64,000 nt of DNA from Isoetes taiwanensis (GCA_021234155.1 JAJEKV010000030.1:17412003-17476002), one strand, 5' to 3'. Shown: positions 39,621 through 52,949, counted from the first letter of the stretch. Program-made: numbers and translations. The notes: generated by a model from the letters alone, not told the origin.

Positions 39621-41682
39621 TCTTATATTATAATGTTATACCGTAAGTAGTGCACCGAGCCCTAATTTGAATGGCCGAGATCATCTGGATGCATCCAAAG
39701 GCCTAGACTTATTGCACGACTTACCAACACTGTGATTGGTCATGCTTCGATCTCTTAAAGGGAAAGGGTAAATGAAAAGGGGGAAAAGGAAAAGGGAAGT
39801 GGAAAGAGAGAATGTGAAGGGCAAAAAGGCATGGGGAAAAGGAAAAAGGGTAAAAGAAAAAGGGAAAAGGGTGGGGATAAGAGAAGAGAAAAAGGCATGG
39901 AAAACGAAAAAGGGAAAGGGAACTTGGGAAAAGGGCACGAGGGAAGGAGGAAGAGATAAAGTGGAAAAGGTAAATAGAAAGGGCATAAAAAAAAAAAAAA
40001 AAAGAGGAAAAGGTTGACAAAAAAGGAGAAAATGAAGGAGAAAAAAAGCATGGAAAAAGGGAGGAGAAAAAAAGCATGTGAAAAGGAAGGAGTGGAAAGA
40101 GAGAATGTGAAGGGCAAAAAGGCATGGGGAAAAGGGAAAAGGGTAAAAGGAAAAGGGAAAAGGGTGGGGATAGAAGAGAAAAATGCATGGAAAACGAAAA
40201 AGGGAAAGGAACCCTGGAAAAGGGCACGAGGGAAGGAGGAGGAGATAAAGTGGAAAAGGTAAAATGGAAAGGGCATGAAAAAAAAGAGAAAAGGGGGAAA
40301 AGGAGAAGCGTTGAGGAAAGAGGAAAAAGGAAGGGACAAATGACATAGGAAAAGGGAAAAAAAAAAAGAGGGAAAGGGAAGGGAAAAAACGCATCAAGAA
40401 AAGGGGAAGAGTGAAAGGTTGGAAAAATGAGGAAAAGGGAAGGGACAAGGGGGAACAAGAAAAGGATGGGGAGAGGGGAAAAGAAAAGGGGCATAGAAAA
40501 AGGGAAAGTGAGAAGAAAGAAAAAGGAAAGGGAAAAGGGGGAAAGGGAACCTAGGTAAAGGTCACAAGGAAAAAGAAAGAGGGAAACGAGAAAAGAGAAG
40601 GGGGGAAGGGCATGAGAGAAAAGGGAAGAGGAAAATGGTGAAGAAAGGGAAAAAAACAAAAAAGGGAAAAGAAAAGGGGCAAGAGAGAAAGGGTGGGGAA
40701 AAGAGGAAAATGGGTATAGGAAATAAGAGAATAAAACAAATGTGCAAAAGGCATGGAAAAAGGGAAAAGGAAAAGGAAAGGAAGGGAAAAAGTGCACAGG
40801 AAAAGGATTGACAAAAGAGGAAAACGGAAAGAAAAAAATCCATCAAGAAAAGGAAACGGGAAAAAAGGGAAAGGGAAAGGGAAGCAGGGGAGTGATGGAG
40901 GGGAGGGAAAGAAAAGAAAAAGGAAGGGTTGAAAGAAGGGAAAATTGCACGGGAAGAGGGAAATGGTGGGAAAATGAGGAAAAGGAAGCACGGGAAAAAT
41001 AGAAAGAAGAAAAGGGTGGGAAAAAGGGCATGGGAAAAGGGAAATAGAAAAGAAAAAAGAATGGAAAAGGGGGGAAAGAGAGAGAGGCACGAGAAAAAGG
41101 AAATGAGGAAAATAGAAAAAGGGAAGAAAAAAAGGGAACATTGAAAAGGGAAAGAGGGAAAGGGTGAGGAGATGGAAAAAAGGGAAGGTAAAAAGGGCAT
41201 GGAAAACGGGAGGGAGAAAAGAAAAATGGAATGGAAAAGGGCACACAAAAAGAGGAGGAAAAGAGTGGGAAAAGGAGGAAAAGAGAAGGGAAAATAGGCA
41301 TGGAAAAGGGCGAAAGAGTAAAAGGTTGAGAAAAAGGGAAGACATGGAAAAAGGGTGGGGAAAAGAGAAGGCATAAAAAAAGAGAAAGGGGAAAGGAAAA
41401 GGGCAAAGAAAAAAGAGAAGAGGGAAAAGGTGGAGAAAGGAGCAAAAGGGAAGGGAAAAAGGTTATCGGGAACAGGAAAGGGGGAAGGAAAGGGATGGGA
41501 AAACAAGGAAACATGTGAGAAAAACGAGAAAAAAAAAGGAAAAGAAAAAAAAAGTAGAGAAAATAAGGAAAAATGAAATGCAGGATAGAGCAAAAGGGAA
41601 AGGGATAGGGATTTTCTCACTGCATCCCAAAGCATTTACAGGCTCTCAACTTATGCCCAGCAATGCTGGGCACCATTACTAG
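39621..41682 (+). mobile_element. Helitron III, polypurine cargo
   Basis: TCTTATATTATAATG at 39,621 after A, CTAG at 41,679-41,682 before T. Length is 2,062 bp. The motif GCCCTAATTTGAATGG is at 39,658-39,673. A 3' hairpin TGCCCAGC-AAT-GCTGGGCA lies at 41,654-41,672. The purine body spans about 39,755-41,610 and contains a duplicated block of about 294 bp (about 39,800-40,090 and 40,095-40,380). There is no Rep/helicase frame. Confidence 0.9.
39755..41610. repeat. polypurine tract of Helitron III
   Basis: About 1.85 kb of A/G runs with recurrent ggcatgg, gggcaaaa and ggtgggga words. Long frames on both strands are composition artefacts. Confidence 0.9.
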
Positions 41683-42397
41683 TTAGTTATTAAGGTGGTC
41701 TGGAGCTAAAACACTTCATATATGCATTATACCGACCACAGATTGTCCATTATCACTTTGTCCATATGATTTTGCTATATTTTGAAAATGATTTAAGAAG
41801 CATCCAGCCTACCATACAAGAATAATTTAAGGATATTCATTTTAAAAAAGCCCTCTTTGCCCTCTTCAAAAAAACCCTCCAATTAAAATTCCTCTATTTT
41901 CAATTACACAGCTTATAATGTTGCTTAAGTTTACCATAAAATTAGGCTATAATAATAATATGAGTTATAAAGAAATAAGAGCATAGGTAAAACAAGAACT
42001 TCTTTCTTTAAATACAGTCACAAATCGTAGTTACAAGTTACAACCCATTTGAAACAAATAGCACTAGTTTCCGATATAGCCATATTATTTCCATTATGCC
42101 AAATTCAAATAAGGATACAAGTTCTCATGTTTCATCTAGATGTTAATTTCCAAGTTTTATTAGAATCATATTATCCTCCAAATATAATCACTACAACCAT
42201 GCTTCTTATGTTTCGTCGTTTTGTCTGCAAACTTTTTTGTTTGTACCCCAATCGTTTATACAATATGCATAGATCTCACCACATAAATAGCCAATCCAAA
42301 TACATCTTCAAAACCATTTATTTTCATGAGTTCCGTAACTCTAACCAATACACACGACTCTAAGGAGAAGATATATTTTGTTTACACCGCTGTCGCC
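41683..42397. other. unit 1 noncoding sequence before the LINE
   Basis: AT-rich, no gene recognised. 42,106-42,331 recurs in part at 60,826-61,035. Confidence 0.5.
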
Positions 42398-42417
42398 AAT
42401 GCATATGTTAGCAAGTC

Positions 42418-43510
42418 AAGTAGCTAAGTCGAAGATTGAACAATACGCATATTTATTTGGTTTCGGTTCTATTGGCTCCAGCTTCTAAGTTTGCAGAGAT
42501 AAAAAAAGATTGTAAGAGATTTTGTCTGGTGTACCGATAAAGGAGGCACTGTGAAGGTGGCGTGGAAGAAATGTATGTTGTTTAAACAACAAGGAGGACT
42601 TGGTATGTTGGATCTTTCTTTACAGGGTAAGGTCTTAGCTTCTAAGCTATTGTTCAGTTTGTTGAAAGATAATTGTGCATCACCAGGTATGAAGTTACTT
42701 AAACAATCAGTAAAGAAGTGTATGGTTTTTCATAAGCGAGGTGTGAGAATTGAGCTCCCTTGGGCATTGTTATATCCATTGAAAGCTTATTCACATGCCT
42801 CTCCAGTACAGAAAGGCTTGCTTCGGGCCTGGAAGATAGTCCAGCAGGTGGAGCAAGCTTCCCAATTAAATGGGAAGCTTGTCTTCAGGAAGAGCACTTG
42901 CTACATAAGCCCATATACTGATATCTTTATCCAACAACCCATATTTCTCCTGAAACCATTGCCAAGGAGCAATGTCAATACCAAAATACCACTGTTCAAT
43001 AGAAATAATACCTGCTCTCCTCCACCTTGCTTGGGAATGCGCATGCATAAATTCTACAACCTGAAGCATTGTTTATATTTGTGAGCAGGTGGAGCATTGT
43101 TTATATTTGTGTGCAGAGCTGAGTAGTCTTAGGTCCTGGCTGCATTCTCTTTTTGGAGTATCTTTGGATAGTCAGCTCTTTCTTTTGGGTATTTATCCAA
43201 ATCAGTGGACTGCTTCTAAAAGGATTGCATTTCACATGGCAAAGTCGTGGCTAATATGGAGTGTATGGAAGCGAAGGCGAAGAAAGGTCTTTTATGATAA
43301 GCATATTTCTTCTCAGGTGGTACTTCAAGAAATTCGTAAGAAGTTGTATAATTGCTTTCAGATCTCCAATTGGCCTGATCGTATTAAACTTCCAATATGG
43401 AGTGATCATCTAAAAGTGATTGATGCTTCAGGGACATTTCTTACTTCTGGAAGTACTTTGTAATATTTTGAGTGTATAATATGAAGTAAAACACGTTCTT
43501 CAAAAAAAAA
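42418..43510 (+). mobile_element. LINE (non-LTR retrotransposon), 5'-truncated, with internal inversion, copy 1
   Basis: It is flanked by a 20-bp target duplication (aatgcatatgttagcaagtc at 42,398-42,417 and 43,511-43,530) and ends in a short poly(A). On the plus strand the end of the RT region is visible (VAWKKCMLFKQQGGLGMLDL, 42,551 onward). So is a zf-RVT-like C-terminus (SWLHSLFGVSLDSQL, KRIAFHMAKSWLIWSVWKRR, about 43,110-43,300). Between them, 42,866-43,070 reads on the minus strand instead (WRRAGIISIEQWYFGIDIAP), with palindromic caagcttccc/gggaagcttg at the left breakpoint. Confidence 0.82.
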
Positions 43511-43530
43511 AATGCATATGTTAGCAAGTC

Positions 43531-46500
43531 GATGGTAACAATGCAAAGGGTGACATGTATGCAGTAAAATATCTTAAACAATCTTGGCTGTTCATGCTTC
43601 ACCTCGGAAATCATATCACAAGCTAGATTTTCTATCTCATTTTTAAGAACAACCGTATTAGCTACCACAACATAATTCAATCTTAACAAATTTTACATTC
43701 AGTTAATATCCTTCAACTTAAGAACCTGATACACGATTTGATGCATCCTTTAAGGACTTAAGCATAGGCCATATCATATCCCATCTTATTATCATCTAGA
43801 TTTAACCATTTGGACATATCCATACCTTGTAATTTAAGTTTTAGAACCCATTCGTATATTCTTTAACCACTAATGTAAGCATCATCACCTAAAGGACCAA
43901 TTATCAAGTATATAATATCATTCCATAGAAATGCTTCTACTCAGCCATCTAACTATGGCAAAAAAGGTAAACTGAGCAACAATTCTCCCGATTTACACCT
44001 AAGTAGAGCTAGAGTAAACCTAAATATAGCATGGCCTCTATTAACAACCAACTTACAGACCAAAACAAAAAATACATAATTGGGCACCCACGCTGCAAAG
44101 AACAACAAAGCACAAAAAGTATAGGAATCAAACAACTGAATACACTTGCACTTGCCATGTGCTAGAAGTTCATCTTAATTTACTAAATTTAAATTGCTTT
44201 ATGTATAAGACCCTAAAAAAACAACCTTCCAAGTCAATAAAGACCTTCGTCTTACCATTCCGATGCCTTCGGAATTTAAAGACCAATTAGCAGCCCTAAA
44301 CAAAAATAGGTGTCATTTTCCTTTAGGCCTAGACCTGATTACATGATATTCAGCTTCTTTGAAACAACTTATAGAAAATAGTTCCAAGGACAAGACAGAT
44401 GCAATTGCAGAAACAATGATAAAATATGATATGAACCTCGTTAAGGTCAATAAACATGACATTCACATCCGTGCAAGTATTCCAAACTAAATTCAAATTT
44501 AGAGAGGCATTTGGATAAAGCTTTTCTAAGAAATACAAATCTGTGCAGAATACTCAACTTATGTTTCTGATCATAAAATATCATTACCTCCAAAATGCAG
44601 AATACAATGGGCGACTTATGCTAAAGGTTTGCATTCCTAGTGCCAACAACGAAAGCATAAATTCACGCTTCATGTTTTTTAAGGAGAACACAATTTTATG
44701 CATATAAAATACAGATTTATATATCTTTAGAGATTTCATAGACTTCACAAAATGAAAGATCAAATGTCAAAAGTCACTTTCCTTGGCCACGTATCCAAGT
44801 TAAAACTTCATATTCCTCCTTTCAAATATCTGGTATCAAGATTGCAGCCTATCAATTTGATTTTTTGATGTCACAGCTTCCATTTCGTGTTCATTCATCC
44901 TTCTAGGCTAAGAAATAACTTGAACGGACAAAAAAGCAACAAGGAGAGGAGAGAACCGGTACCTGCAGCCAATCAATACACTGTTAGCCTGAAAAAGGTA
45001 AGAGTGCAAGGGCCAAAAGGTACATGTGCTGTCTCTCGGCATTTAGCCTTTCACACCTTGTAACCTTTTGCCCTGCATTAGTTCTAGCTAGAAGAATGAT
45101 TCTAAATCTACTATAGACCATGTTTATACATGTAGAATTTGAATCTTAATATGTAAGCTAATAGCACGGTATTCATAGATAGTCAACAGTATCCTGCCTT
45201 ATAGTGAGCACAGAAAAACTAAGCAGCTGTACGCTGCCCTTTTTTAAAGAGAAAAAACTGAACCTGAATCTCATATTTAATCACAGGCCTTCTTTCTAAA
45301 CAAGAATTCCACATATAAATCATATAGCAAACCTGGATTAAAAAAAATTGCTTCGTTTATATCGAGTATACATTTTGCTGATAGTCTTGACTGCAGTGAT
45401 GAAGTCGGATTGGATAAAACAGATAGAAACTGAGCTTTAATACCTTCATATTTTTTCCAGAGCATGATTTTCGGAGTGTGCTGGCATGATTTCTTGGGAG
45501 GGTTTGAGTGCTTGCATGGTTGCTCCCTTCTTCAGATTTGGGGTGGGTTTGGGTAGTATGCTTATCTCTTGTCTTCCTCCTCCAGTGAGTTGGTCCCCCC
45601 ATTTCTGAGTTTCTGACCTGCACTTGGTGTGTTGCGTAGATGCCTTCTTGTGTGTCTGACGTTCCTCTCTGTCCTCGTGCGTCTGGTTAGCTTTGGTGTG
45701 GGTGATTGCCGGTCTTGAGTGTTGTGTGGGTGTCCTGTATGCCTGACGTTCTTCCCTTGACTCTATGGTGTCACCTTCTTCTGGATTTTAGTCTTGGTTT
45801 TGGAGTGGCATGCTTTCCTGTATGGTTATTCCTCTCTGTTCTTTCGGTCACCTCAGGAAAGATGCTAGTTGTATAGCCCCTAAAATCATGTTATACATGT
45901 ATAAAATCAATACCATATAGTATATTGTCTCAAATCTTATAGTATTTCGCAAATTGTGTTATATAGTATACCAAAACTTGTACAGGCATACCCCACAAAT
46001 AAGGATCTCTATGTACGATCTAGATCGAGGAATAAAAGGCATATATTCTCATCCAACAGCTCTCGATGCCCGGAGTCACCCCCCGTGTGAATATGCACCC
46101 AAACCAAAGGGGGTTTAAGGGGAATTTTATTTTTAAGTGTGGAATGCAATGGTTTGTAATAATTAATGTTAATGATAGTTGGTAGTTATACTAAAAAAAA
46201 TTTTTGGCCCTTCGGGCCCTAACAAAAAAAAAACAAAACTAAATAAACAAACAAGCAACAATCCAACATATACACAATCCAAACTCCCTTCAGTGAATAT
46301 GTAGCATCTAAACCAAAAAGAAAGTCATATAATCATTGTTTATTTGTTATATATTGTTATATGTTTGTGAGATCTGTGAAGAACAAAAAATTTAGGGCCT
46401 ATAGAATATAAAAATCATAAAAACAATGCAAATGAAAACATGTACACAAACTAGCATAAGGGGTTCTCATACTCTTCTAACCCTGGCCCTTGATCCAAGT

Positions 46501-47112
46501 AATATTCCATGGATTATTCCAAACCCACAAACTATGGCCGTTCATCCAAAAACAAGATGGGGTCAAACCCCATTTTCCACCTCACCCAAAGGTTGTCTCA
46601 ATTGTATTCCGTTAAAGTCAAACATGTACAGACAGACTACTTAACACCAAACATACATACAATGTGCATAGATGGAACTCCATTCCTGTTCAACACTAGA
46701 GCTGCTTGCATTACAACCTGCAGCTCTGTAAATTTGAATTACATGAAGAACAAGAAAACTCTAATATAACTCCAAACTTAACAGCAGCTTGTTTCCATAG
46801 ACAGCAAGCAGATCAGATGCGCCAATAACATACATTTGAATAAGAAGAAAGTATGTAGAACAAGTACAACAAATTGGACTTGCTGAAGCAACACACAGTT
46901 TTGCCAGAGGGATTTCCATAGTGCAATTGTAGAAGTGCATGGCAGTCTGACTCAAAAGCACAGTGCAATTGTAGAAGTGCATGGCAGTCTGACTCAAAAG
47001 ATTTGCGGTCACACAAAAATGCCCAGACTTTCGTGAACATCCTCTTCTGATGGTACATAAACCTGAAAGAAGTGCAAATTGAATTCATCAATGTATCACA
47101 ATATCATGTACA
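43531..47112. other. unit 1 right part, noncoding
   Basis: About 3.6 kb of AT-rich sequence with no recognisable gene. It includes a GGCCCTTCGGGCC hairpin bordered by A/T runs at about 46,190-46,240 and a 42-bp tandem repeat at 46,921-47,000. A T/G-rich stretch lies at 45,470-45,840. Confidence 0.55.
46921..47000. repeat. tandem repeat, 42-bp unit, two copies
   Basis: gtgcaattgtagaagtgcat and following bases occur at 46,921 and 46,963. The same pair is present in unit 2 at about 57,449-57,530. Confidence 0.88.
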
Positions 47113-47141
47113 TGTCTCAATAAGTTACAACCTTTAAGAAT

Positions 47142-49615
47142 CCCATCGATCCGAGACATCGGATCGCCATTCTAGAATGGGACGAGCATGCATGTTTTGC
47201 ATGCATGCGGGCGGTGCATGCTCGTTCTGGTTGGGAGTTCGCTATTTTAGGCGCGTTTCTGCTTCAACTTCTCATCGGCGCTTCCTCTTCTCTCTCAGCA
47301 GTACCTTATTCTCTTTGAATTGTTTCCAGGCAGGGGAGGGGCTTCTTCCTGCCTGGTTTGGCCAATTTGGCGTTTCTTTCATGCTGTCCTTTCTCGGCCT
47401 TTAGCCTTCATCCTGTGACCTTCGTCCTCGATTCTAGATTGTTAAGGAAGTCCTTTGGTATTCGGGCGGTTTGTTGGTTTCTTGCGAGTCCCATTCTAGA
47501 ATCCCATCGATCCGAGACATCGGATCGCCATTCTAGAATGGGACGAGCATGCATGTTTTGCATGCATGCGGTGGTGCATGCTTCGTTCGCTGGGAGTTCG
47601 CTATTTTAGGCGCGTTTCTGCTTCAACTTCTCATCGGCGCTTCCTCTTCTCTCTCAGCAGTACCTTATTCTCTTTGAACCCACCCTCCCCCCCTTCTTTG
47701 TTATTGTATTTTTATCGGCGTGGCAGCGGCGTAATCAGCCCTCCCTGCAGGGAGGTTTGTTTTGTCTTGTTATTTTTGTTGGTGATGTGCGAGCGTTTTT
47801 ATGCCGGGTTAGCCAACGGCATCTTTTCGACTTTTCCATTAAACCCGTAAGGTTTTGGGGCGATTTTTATGCCTTGCGTTTGTCCAACCCCTTGCATTTT
47901 TTTGCTTATCACTATGTTTTCCTCGAAAACCCGAAAGTTCGGTTTTTAATCCCGGTGATAAGCTTTCCCGATGATGATCATTCTCTATTAGCATTTTCTA
48001 TTTTGTTGGGGTCAAATGATAATCCACCCAAAAAAATAAAGGAAAATCCAATTATATTTTTTGGTACCCCAACAAAATACAATGCTAATAGAGACCTCAT
48101 TCATCTCGCCGAAAAGCTTATCACCGGATTAAAAACCTCACTCTTCGGTTTTCGAAAAACCCTAGTGATAAGCCTTCGGCAAGGGGCTTGGACAAACGCA
48201 AGGCATAAAAATCGCCCCAAAACCCACCTAATGGAAAAAAGCCGAAAATATGCCGCCGGGCTAACCCGGTACCAGCAGACATCACCAACAAAACAACAAG
48301 ACAAAACAAACCCTCCCAAAGTGGAGGGTTGGATTATGCGCGCTGCCACATGCCGAGCAAATACAAAACAAAGAAGGGGGGGGGAGGGTAAAAGAGAATA
48401 AGGTAATCACGAGAGAGAAGAGGAAGCCGATGAGATGTTGATGCGTAATGGTTTCAAAATAGCTTAACTCCCAACCAGAATGGGCATGCTACCAAGATGC
48501 ATGCAAACGAAAATGCTCGGCCCCATTCTAGAATGGCCGATCCCATGTCTCTGGATCGATGGGATTCTAGATTGATTGAGATGAAACCAACAAAACGGCT
48601 GGAATACCAAAGGATCTCACAAACTAGATTTTTTCAGTTGGCCGAAAAAGGGACAAAAGAACGCCAAATTGGCCAAACCAAACAAGTGTGGAGAAGCCCC
48701 GCCTCTGGAAATAAAAAAAGAGAATAAGGTACCGAGAGAAGAGGGAGGCGCTCTTCTCTCGCCAGCATCTTATTCTCTTTGATTTGTTTCCGTGCGGGAG
48801 GGCTTCTTCCGCCGGTTTGGCTAATTTATGTTGCTTTCTGCTGTCCTTTTCGGCCTTTAGCCTTTATTCCCGTGACCTTCGGCCCTCGATCCTAGTTTGT
48901 TAAGGAAGTCCTTTGGTATTCGGGCGCTTTGTTGGTTTCATGCGAGTCGCAGTGCAAGAATGTCGCCGATTCGCGTAGCGAATCGGCATTCTTGCTCAAA
49001 CGAGCATGCATGCATTGCATGCGCCGCATGCATGCATCGCATCGCTTTTGGGCCGTTCTCGTCGGTTGGGCGCTTTGCTACTTATTGCGAGTTCTTCATC
49101 GACGTTTCATCGGTGCTTCCTCTTCTCTCAAAGAAGACCTTATTCTCTTTGAACCCACCCTCCCCCTTCTTTGTTTACTATATTTTGTACAAGTTCTGCT
49201 TATCATGTTTTTCCACCCTGGGATGATGCTTTTTTCCACCCACCGGGTGATGCTATTCTTTGGTATGTTTCTCGCTTGTTGTTGGTGATGTGCGTGCACA
49301 GTTGGCGAAGCCCATCCGCTTTGACTTCTCCATGCGCTGGTTTTTGGGAGCGATTCTATGCCTTACGCTTGTCTAAGCCCCTGTCAAGGCTTATCACTAG
49401 GGTTTTTCCTCGAAACCCGAAAGGGCGGGGTTTTTAATCCCGGTGATAAGCTTTCTACAGTACATCAGCCACTCATCTATTAGCATTGTGTTTGTTTTTT
49501 TGGGGTCCAAATGTTATAATTGGATTTTCCCTTTATTTTTCGTTGGTAGTTCGTGATGTGTGCTATCCACCTGCCCACCATTGTAGAAATCACGAGATGA
49601 ATGAGAAGCCTATCT
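47142..49615. mobile_element. foldback-like inverted-repeat composite (copy 2)
   Basis: Same forward-reverse-forward layout as 36,471-39,080, with turns near 48,018 and 48,755. The central palindrome of copy 1 and its flanks are missing here, so the composite is about 136 bp shorter. It is flanked by the same 31-bp direct repeat (right copy 49,616-49,646). Confidence 0.7.
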
Positions 49616-49646
49616 ATTGTCTCAATAAGTTACAACCTTTAAGAAT

Positions 49647-50155
49647 TCTATTTTCCTCAAAAATCATGATATTCATACCTCAATCAATTTAAAATAGAAC
49701 AAAGAATCATAATGTGCTAGTATAATTTATTATCAAAATTCAAATCCAATACCTCTTTTAACATTCCTTATCAATCGCTTTACTTGCAAACAACATTAGT
49801 TATAGGTTGAAAAAAGTTAAACAAAGTCATGGTACTAAACATATGGATGTCAAATACAAGATGTGTAGGCTAGAGGAAGCTTACATAATAAGTAATGTTG
49901 GTACATGCTGGGTTTCATGTGCCTGGGTTTCTTGGTATCGTAATGATTTTATACTCCATGCAACCATTTATTGTGTGTTTGCAAAGCTACTAAACATACC
50001 CCTAGGTATTTCTTAAACATCATTCAACATATATTGGCGAAAGTTATTTTGTGAAGATTCCTTACATGAGGATGCATGAGAGGTTACTCAACATATACTA
50101 CTTCTTTTAAGATAATGAAGTTTGTATTTATTATTAATGTTGCTATTGATTTGTA
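49647..50155. other. unit 2 sequence between foldback composite and Helitron IV
   Basis: Matches 39,112-39,620. Nothing recognised. Confidence 0.5.
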
Positions 50156-52210
50156 TCTTATATTATAATGTTATACCGTAAGTAGTGCACCGAGCCCTAA
50201 TTTGAATGGCCGAGATCATCTGGATGCATCCAAAGGCCTAGACTTATTGCACGACTTACCAACACTGTGATTGGTCATGCTTCGATCTCTTAAAGGGAAA
50301 GGGTAAATGAAAAGGGGGAAAAGGAAAAGGGAAGTGGAAAGAGAGAATGTGAAGGGCAAAAAGGCATGGGGAAAAGGAAAAAGGGTAAAAGAAAAAGGGA
50401 AAAGGGTGGGGATAAGAGAAGAGAAAAAGACATGGAAAACGAAAAAGGGAAAGGGAACTTGGGAAAAGGGCACGAGGGAAGGAGGAAGAGATAAAGTGGA
50501 AAAGGTAAATAGAAAGGGCATAAAAAAAAAAGAGAGGAAAAGGTTGACAAAAGGAGAAAATGAAGGAGAAAAAAAGCATGGAAAAGGGGAGGAGAAAAAA
50601 AGCATGTGAAAAGGAAGGAGTGGAAAGAGAGAATGTGAAGGGCAAAAAGGCATGGGGAAAAGGGAAAAGGGTAAAAGGAAAAGGGAAAAGGGTGGGGATA
50701 AGAGAAGAGAAAAATGCATGGAAAACGAAAAAGGGAAAGGGAACCTGGGAAAAGGGCACGAGGGAAGGAGGAGGAGATAAAGTGGAAAAGGTAAATGGAA
50801 AGGGCATGAAAAAGAGAAAAGGGGGAAAAGGAGAAGCGTTGAGGAAAGAGGAAAAAGGAAGGGACAAATGGCATAGGAAAAGGGAAAAAAAAAAGAGGGA
50901 AAGGGAAGGGAAAAAACGCATCAAGAAAAGAGGAAGAGTGAAAGGTTGGAAAAATGAGGAAAAGGGAAGGGACAAGGGGGAACAAGAAAAGGATGGGGAG
51001 AGGGAAAAGAAAAGGGGCATAGAAAAAGGGAAAGTGAGAAGAAAGAAAAAGGAAAGGGAAAAGGGGGAAAGGGAACCTAGGTAAAGGTCACAAGGAAAAA
51101 GAAAGAGGGAAACGAGAAAAGAGAAGGGGGGAAGGGCATGAGAGAAAAGGGAAGAGGAAAAAATGGTGAAGAAAGGGAAAAAACAAAAAAGGGAAAAGAA
51201 AAGGGGCAAGAGAGAAAGGGTGGGGAAAAGAGAAAAATGGGTATAGGAAATAAGAGAATAAAACAAATGTGCAAAAGGCATGGAAAAAAGGAAAAGGAAA
51301 AGGAAAAGAAGGGAAAAAGTGCACAGGAAAAGGATTGACAAAAGAGAAAAACGGAAAGAAAAAAATCCATCAAGAAAAGGAAACGGGAAAAAAGGGAAAG
51401 GGAAAGGGAAGCAGGGGAGTGATGGAGGGGAGGGAAAGAAAAGAAAAAGGAAGGGTTGAAAGAAGGGAAAATTGCACGGGAAGAGGGAAAGGGTGGGAAA
51501 AGGAGGAAAAGGAAGCACGGGAAAAATAGAAAGAAGAAAAGGGTGGGAAAAAGGGCATGGGAAAAGGGAAATAGAAAAGAAAAAAGAATGGAAAAGGGGG
51601 GAAAGAGAGAGAGGCACGAGAAAAAGGAAATGAGGAAAATAGAAAAAGGGAAGAAAAAAAGGGAACATTGAAAAGGGAAAGAGGGAAAGGGTGAGGAGAT
51701 GGAAAAAAGGGAAGGTAAAAAGGGCATGGAAAACGGGAGGGAGAAAAGAAAAATGGAAGGGAAAAGGGCACACAAAAAGAGGAGGAAAAGAGTGGGAAAA
51801 GGAGGAAAAGAGAAGGGAAAATAGGCATGGAAAAGGGCGAAAGAGTAAAAGGTTGAGAAAAAGGGAAGACATGGAAAAAGGGTGGGGAAAAGAGAAGGCA
51901 TAAAAAAAGAGAAAGGGGAAAGGAAAAGGGCAAAGAAAAAAGAGAAGAGGGAAAAGGTGGAGAAAGGAGCAAAAGGGAAGGGAAAAAGGTTATCGGGAAC
52001 AGGGAAGGGGGAAGGAAAGGGATGGGAAAACAAGGAAACATGTGAGAAAAACGAAAAAAAAAAAAGGAAAAGAAAAAAAAAGTAGAGAAAATAAGGAAAA
52101 ATGAAATGCAGGATAGAGCAAAAGGGAAAGGGATAGGGATTTTCTCACTGCATCCCAAAGCATTTACAGGCTCTCAACTTATGCCCAGCAACGCTGGGCA
52201 CCATTACTAG
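50156..52210 (+). mobile_element. Helitron IV, polypurine cargo
   Basis: TCTTATATTATAATG at 50,156, CTAG at 52,207-52,210, A and T flanks, 2,055 bp. It is the unit 2 copy of Helitron III and shares its insertion site, so it arose by the large duplication and not by separate transposition. The hairpin TGCCCAGC-AAC-GCTGGGCA at 52,182-52,200 differs from III by one loop base. Confidence 0.9.
50282..52138. repeat. polypurine tract of Helitron IV
   Basis: Same composition and word pattern as 39,755-41,610, with small length differences in A or G runs. Confidence 0.9.
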
Positions 52211-52929
52211 TTAGTTATTAAGGTGGTCTGGAGCTAAAACACTTCATATATGCATTATACCGACCACAGATTGTCCATTATCACTTTGTCCATATGATTT
52301 TGCTATATTTTGAAAATGATTTAAGAAGCATCCAGCCTACCATACAAGAATAATTTAAGGATATTCATTTTAAAAAAGCCCTCTTTGCCCTCTTCAAAAA
52401 AACCCTCCAATTAAAATTCCTCTATTTTCAATTACACAAACCTTTTATAATGTTGCTTAAGTTTACCATAAAATTAGGCTATAATAATAATATGAGTTAT
52501 AAAGAAATAAGAGCATAGGTAAAACAAGAACTTCTTTCTTTAAATACAGTCACAAATCGTAGTTACAAGTTACAACCCATTTGAAACAAATAGCACTAGT
52601 TTCCGATATAGCCATATTATTTCCATTATGCCAAATTCAAATAAGGATACAAGTTCTCATGTTTCATCTAGATGTTAATTTCCAAGTTTTATTAGAATCA
52701 TATTATCCTCCAAATATAATCACTACAACCATGCTTCTTATGTTTCGTCGTTTTGTCTGCAAACTTTTTTGTTTGTACCCCAATCGTTTATACAATATGC
52801 ATAGATCTCACCACATAAATAGCCAATCCAAATACATCTTCAAAACCATTTATTTTCATGAGTTCCGTAACTCGAACCAATAGACACGACTCTAAGGAGA
52901 AGATATATTTTGTTTACCTGCGCCCTGTC
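52211..52929. other. unit 2 noncoding sequence before the LINE
   Basis: Matches 41,683-42,397. Nothing recognised. Confidence 0.5.
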
Positions 52930-52949
52930 AATGCATATGTTAGCAAGTC

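Larger units (their letters stand above)
36440..47112. repeat. tandem duplication, unit 1 (about 10.6 kb)
   Basis: Nearly identical to 47,113-57,644 over its whole length. Offset between copies is about 10,671 at the left end and 10,527-10,535 after the foldback composite. It contains a foldback composite, Helitron III, a LINE and noncoding sequence. The junction with unit 2 lies at catgt followed by ctcaataag. Confidence 0.9.

Noticed and set aside
42551-43084. 177-codon frame as a complete gene (also 53,082-53,615)
   Set aside because: It crosses the inverted block of the LINE. Only its first 100 residues or so are LINE RT sequence.
39681-52158. Open frames up to 538 codons on the minus strand of Helitrons III and IV
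   Set aside because: Same artefact. The longest frame in unit 2 is broken in unit 1 by run-length changes.
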